Source: Lasiodiplodia sp. COLG20
Lineage: Eukaryota > Ascomycota > Dothideomycetes > Botryosphaeriales > Botryosphaeriaceae
NCBI GenBank assembly: GCA_009801085.1
Contig: VNWV01000005.1
Location: 1,178,001 to 1,242,000, forward strand
Direction: 5' to 3'
DNA: 64,000 nucleotides
The translations under genes were made by a program, and so were the position numbers. Below are positions 59,757 to 64,000 of this stretch, in pieces. Numbering within the stretch: the first letter of the stretch is position 1; the number at the start of each line of letters is the position of its first letter. The notes below the pieces were generated by a model, which saw only the letters and a program-made list of their open reading frames with translations, ran no database searches and was not told where the DNA came from.

Positions 59757-59948
59757 ATGCTTCATTATCACCTTTTAACAGAAAAACAACTAGACAGCAT
59801 TGCTGCATACTACTCCCAAGCAGTGCGGGACGAGTACTCGGACTGGTATCCTAGGCCAATTGGTTGGGATAATGAGGCTTTCTCACGAATGGATGATGAA
59901 CACAGGATTTCTATCAAGCGGAGACTTATTGGTCAATTATTGGTATAA
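59757..59948 (+). CDS. Small 63-aa protein of unknown function
   Basis: ATG at 59,757. The sequence LLTEKQLDSIAAYYSQ followed by YSDWYPRPIGWDNEAF looks like a compact helical domain with a YPxPxxW element and ends in a basic helix (HRISIKRRLIGQLL). The composition is protein-like rather than random. It stands alone, with about 250 bp to the divergent unknown gene. It may be a remnant of a longer gene. Confidence 0.4.
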   Translation: MLHYHLLTEKQLDSIAAYYSQAVRDEYSDWYPRPIGWDNEAFSRMDDEHRISIKRRLIGQLLV

Positions 59949-60179
59949 TGGTCTAGGCGAGTACGACGTTCGGTCGTGAAATAACGTTATTACTGATTTA
60001 GGAGAAGTTGTTGAAAGCGCAAATGCACCCTAAAGAGGGTAATCTGATAATTGCGCCTTGACAAAAGGCATCGTGACAAAGAAGGAGAGTTCTATCAGTG
60101 CAAAAGACGATGAGGAGAACGACATAACGAGAGGTTGCGGTGGGCATTGGCATTGACGGCAGGTGTACGTTAGTCGAAC

Positions 60180-60480
60180 GGGCATTCGCTTGTAGCTAAC
60201 AAATCTCGAGGTGGTACGTGCGAATAAACACCTACGTCAGCGATCAAACGGTGGTCCTTGATCGCATGAAACGAAGGATTGCTTGAAACGACCCTGGGTC
60301 TTTTCCACGATAGACAAGGGGCCCCTGCGAAACTTGGCCAAGCATTTTTGGAACCCTGCGCCTCTTCTCTCCCCTCTCCCCTCTGCTGTGCCGCAGTGCT
60401 TTCTTCGAAATACCGGCTGTCGCCCACCCCACAACGCAGGACCGTCACGGCATCTCCGCACCTTCCGCCGTCTTCTCTCA
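60180..60480 (+). repeat. Dispersed repeat copy
   Basis: Begins with GAGGTGGTACGTGCGAATAA and CACCTACGTCAGCGATCAAA, continues with CCTGGGTCTTTTCCACGATA and GACAAGGGGCCCCTGCGAAA, and ends with CTGCTGTGCCGCAGTGCTTT. It therefore links the 5' part seen at 57.9 kb with the 3' part seen at 58.3 kb. The overlapping open frames are not genes. Confidence 0.65.
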
Positions 60481-60818
60481 TCGATTCCCCTCCATGTCTT
60501 TTGTTCTATTCTTTTTCGTCATACCATTTCTCAGCGTCCTTTACTGGTATGCGACGATGCTATCCATAATTAAAGCTTATCGCCAACTTTCTTCTTGCCC
60601 TATTACAACAGCACTGCTCGCTGACCAACTATCCGTATGCTGCTTGTAAATAACTCCTGCCCTATACACAGCTCGCGCTCCAATTTTTTTTCCCGCACAG
60701 TGATGCTTGAACTTTGGCTGGAATCTGTATTGAGTTTAATAAGACCAAATAAATAAATTGACTAGCTTGCAATCATCACTATGCCAGCCTCAAATATTTG
60801 CTCCATATAGATCAACCA

Positions 60819-61280
60819 TCAGGGCATGCATAAGAAAATGCTTCCTCCATCCGAATAACCAACGCCAACGAGGTGCTGACCTTCATACGGACAGACGTAG
60901 TTCTCAGTATCCACATTCGTGTCGCCACCGGCTCTGCATGAGAAGTAAATGCCGGTCACCACGGTCGAGACTCCGATAGCATCGACGGAGTAACCTTCAG
61001 AAGCTCTTAGACAAAACGAAGAAGTAGTGTCTTTTGGCATAATGCTCCAGCAAGTTTGATTGGAATTCTTGCCAACGACGTAGGTGAAGTCGGTGGGCTG
61101 AATGGTCTTGGCCAGACTGGAGTAGGAATTTTCGTTCGCTTCAAAGTGCGCCTCGCCGGAGCTCAATGAGCAAGCGATGCTTGAGAGGCCGGGTGCCTTT
61201 AGATTAGCCGGGCTGGAGTGTACAGCACGAAAGAGTGCTCCAGCGGCGAAAAGCACCACGGAAATCTTGGTATGGACCAT
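60819..61280 (-). CDS. Small secreted six-cysteine protein (effector-like)
   Basis: Single exon, 153 aa, ATG at 61,280. The first 22-24 residues (KISVVLFAAGALFRAV core, small residues after) form a clear signal peptide. The mature part has six cysteines (SIACSL, NQTCWS, SSFCLR, YFSCRA, YVCPYE, FLCMP), enough for three disulfides, and one NQT glycosylation site. It is rich in Ser, Gly and Thr. The size, secretion signal and even cysteine number are typical of fungal secreted effectors or surface proteins, but no family is recognised. It is transcribed away from the RING-patatin gene and shares a 346-bp intergenic region with it. Confidence 0.75.
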   Translation of the reverse strand: MVHTKISVVLFAAGALFRAVHSSPANLKAPGLSSIACSLSSGEAHFEANENSYSSLAKTIQPTDFTYVVGKNSNQTCWSIMPKDTTSSFCLRASEGYSVDAIGVSTVVTGIYFSCRAGGDTNVDTENYVCPYEGQHLVGVGYSDGGSIFLCMP

Positions 61281-61570
61281 TTGGCAGTGTTGTTTCTCTT
61301 ACAATAGTGAATTGAGCGCGAGGGTTTAGACTTTTCAAAGACAGTCGCTGCGTTTATACTTCAAATATTTGGAATATTTCGGTGTCCATAGATTTTTTTT
61401 TTTTGATAGACTCATATTCCAGCACGGCAGTGGACGACCAACATTCCAGAATGACGGTCAAAGATTTCGCACTGAACAGCAGCTATTTCTCTTCTTCTTT
61501 TTTTTTTTTTTTTGCACGCCATTTCAAATGTTTTAGACTATGTCTGGGACTGGTGACTCTCTTTGAAAGA

Positions 61571-61583
61571 TATATATATATAT
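61571..61583 (+). promoter_or_regulatory. TATA element of the RING-patatin gene
   Basis: An alternating TATATATATATAT run 44 bp before the ATG at 61,627, preceded by a T17 tract at about 61,498-61,514. Both are common in fungal core promoters. Confidence 0.45.
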
Positions 61584-61626
61584 GGCCAATGGCTCGCACA
61601 TTCGATAGTCAAAGCTCGTTGTCAGT

Positions 61627-64000
61627 ATGAGACAAGCTGCGAAAGATGCCTGGATCTCCCTCAGGACTGACCGGGACGACTGGATCGTTATCGACCATGG
61701 AGCACTTGAGCATTGCAAGTCCTCGGATGAGCTCTCCCAGTATCCACGAACGGTGCTTTTCATCGGTCATGAGGCCAAAACGAAGGCACTCCGGGCTATT
61801 TTCCCTTTCAACAACCACAACAGGAGGAAAAAAGATTCATTGGTCAACCTCGTTCGCGATTCACTCACCTCAGATTGTGAGAGGCCGATACTGTTCTCTG
61901 AACTGAACTTGATCCATCCGCCAAGTCCCAGGGCCGGCCTCCCCGACGACTGCAAAAAGTACCGGCTCGAGTGGGCTAACGGAGCTGAGCAGAGACCGGC
62001 TGCAGACGAAGTCTACGATGCCCTCATCGCCAAGGTTATCCTCCCATTTTACGACGTGGTGTGTTTATTCGCCGACGACTTTAAGAACCACGAGCATGTC
62101 GCTTTGCATGTGATGAGGTGGGTTCAGAAGGCCCATCGTTCGACGACGTTGAATAGGCCAAGGCTCGTGATATTCGCTAGCTCACCGTTCACCCTCAACC
62201 GGATTCCAGGATGCTCGTCGTTATTCTCAAATATCCGTACGAGCATACATGTGCAGAGCAGTGAGCTCTCGTACACAGCTCAGTACCTCCGCTTGCGGGA
62301 CACTATCCTTACGGAGCTTGATGTTATGCAGGAAGCTAAGACTGACAGTCGCATCCTATTTGAGACGCGACACCTAACAGCCTTGATGGACAAAGTATTG
62401 GAGCATTTCTCCGTTGCCGTCTCTTCAGACTTAGCAAAGGCTGCAAAGGAGTTCAACCCAGTGGGCCAAGAGTTTGCTTCACACCTAGAGGAACTAATCC
62501 GCGTGCAAAAGGCACAGATAGAGGTGACAGATGCTATGGTGATTAAGCTGATAGCATCGACGATTGTACTAGACGGGTATCCTGTGGGAATGCACAGTAA
62601 GTCCTCTTCATACAATGCCTCTTTTCCTTCCTTCGAGGTAAGAAAAGATCATTACGGGAAAGCTGACTGATGATTGCTCAGATTTCGATCCGCGCTACCT
62701 TTTCAAAACCGTCTACCGCGCGCCTTGCTTGGAGGCCTTTGAGCGTGAATTGAGTACTTGGCAGACGCAGAGCCAGGCCAGGTGCACCATCCTAGAATCA
62801 GAGGTGTCTACCATGCACAAACGCATGGAAGAGCGGGGGGTGAGTGCAGCAGAATCGCACGAAACCGTCGTGAGGGGGTTTGGCAGGCACTTTTCGGCTC
62901 TCAAGAGCAATCGCACGTGCTTGTGTTGCCTACAGCGAAAACCGGAACACGCCCTGTCCTGCGGTCATGCGGTCTGTGATACCTGCGTGCGGATTTTTGG
63001 CAAACGCCTGTCAAGCCGAGAGTACCACTATCGCGTGTCGTCTTGCATCTTCTGCGGGCATGTGGCTCTGCTGTTAGTGAAACAAGTGCCCCCAACGGCC
63101 TTCGCCCGGGCGCTCACCATCGATGGTGGAGGCGTAGGCGGAGCCTTCTCGTTGGAAGCTTTAAAGGCCATTAAGCAGGCAATGAAACATCCCTATCTCA
63201 TCCAGGACGAGTTCGACTACGCGATCGGAACAAGCTCGGGTAAGTAAGCCCTTCGATATAATACGCTTTTTCTAACTCAAAGTAGGTGGTCTTATTGTTC
63301 TTCTACTATTTCTCGGGCGAAAGACGACGAACTTCTACATAAGTAAATTCGATGTACTTGCGCGACGAATTTTCTCCAAGAGGCTGGATCGCGGGCGGAC
63401 AGCGTGGGGAAGACTTGCGAACCTTCTTGCCTTTTGCTTGAGAGACAGTATATATGATGTGGAGCAGCTGAGAAATTGCCTACGGGAAACTTACGGCACA
63501 ACGAAAAAGTTATTCGGCAGTCGCGACTCCCCACTATCCGGCGCAAAGGTTACCGTTACGGCTACCACGGTTAGGTCTTCGAGCCTATGCATATTCTCGA
63601 ATTACAATAGTACAGGAAATCGAGGAGAGGACTACGGTGAGTACAACAATCACACACTTAAAAGTAGAGCTTGGGCCTAATAAAACCAGGCTACGATCAT
63701 ATCAGGCCCCTAGAGTTTAAAAAAGAAATCTCGCTTTGCGACGCGTAAGTCCGACTTAGATTTTTTTTTATTTTAGGTCAGTCTTTCTAACTATCTACAG
63801 AGCACAAGCAACATCAGCGGCGCCTACGTAAGTATTCATTTGTTTTATCTGATCCAGAGCTGTAAAAAAACTAACATACTTAGCATGTTTCCCATAAAGT
63901 TCATTAACGGTATCGACTGCCATGTCCAGAACGGAGGGGTCGGGAAGCACAACAATCCAGTCAGCTCCGCTATCTCGGAGATCAGGAGTATCTAGGATAT
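61627..64000 (+). CDS. RING-patatin phospholipase-like protein, 3' end outside the window
   Basis: Exons 61,627-62,596; 62,682-63,239; 63,286-63,636; 63,690-63,744; 63,801-63,827; 63,884 onward; every junction keeps frame. The N-terminal 320 residues are an unnamed domain. Residues about 403-448 form a RING-like cluster (CLCC, CGHAVCDTC, CIFC). The patatin domain follows with the oxyanion loop DGGGVGG (471-477) and nucleophile GTSSGG (506-511). QATSAAPT comes from exon 5, then NGGVGKHNNPV. Patatins use a Ser-Asp dyad; the Asp normally begins the DGG motif but is Asn here (codon at about 63,931), so hydrolase activity may be lost. TAG at 63,993-63,995 is either a premature stop or lies within an intron starting at GTATCT (63,988). 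Patatin-like proteins are a recurrent Starship gene type and fungal immune-type effector domain. Confidence 0.82.

Overview
The window looks like a repeat-rich accessory region of a filamentous ascomycete (Pezizomycotina). Supporting signs are 46-57 nt introns with GTANGT donors and CTRAY branch points, pogo/Fot1-type and Ty3-type elements, and heavy repeat-induced point mutation (RIP). No species can be named from the sequence.

Region 1 (1 to about 21,780) is almost pure RIP wreckage. It has very low GC, hardly any CA or TG dinucleotides, and no open frames. Enough remains to see copies of one Ty3/gypsy family with a C-terminal chromodomain. There is a forward copy interrupted by a solo LTR with a 5-bp target duplication, a 3' fragment behind another LTR, one full-length element on the minus strand (10,381-18,775), and a further LTR. 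About 2 kb at the right edge is unidentified.

Region 2 (22.5-33.1 kb) begins with a broken DUF3435 tyrosine recombinase, the 'captain' family of Starship giant transposons. Next is a 7,960-bp interval bounded by 41-bp terminal inverted repeats and TA dinucleotides. It contains a nested RIP-damaged Fot1-like element, a LINE RNase H remnant, an intact two-domain chromate transporter and an intact pogo-type transposase. The simplest reading is one DNA transposon carrying a metal-resistance gene.

Region 3 (33.8-64 kb) holds sparse accessory genes. They are an orphan 678-aa protein, a six-helix membrane protein, a small RING-like protein, a 203-aa unknown, a 906-aa Ulp1-like peptidase, two DUF3723 paralogues (1135 and 842 aa) with identical first two exon lengths, two convergent pseudokinase paralogues (one with a 1-nt deletion), a possible F-box-like protein, a 63-aa small protein, a secreted six-cysteine protein, and a RING-patatin gene running off the right edge. 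Between them lie an array of short hairpins, a 15-bp minisatellite and a dispersed repeat family.

DUF3435, DUF3723 and patatin-like genes are all recurrent Starship gene types, so the window may be part of one or more decayed Starships. Element ends were not found, and the captain points away from the DUF3723/patatin genes, so this remains an inference. Gene models were built by reading splice signals and checking paralogues against each other. No database search was possible.
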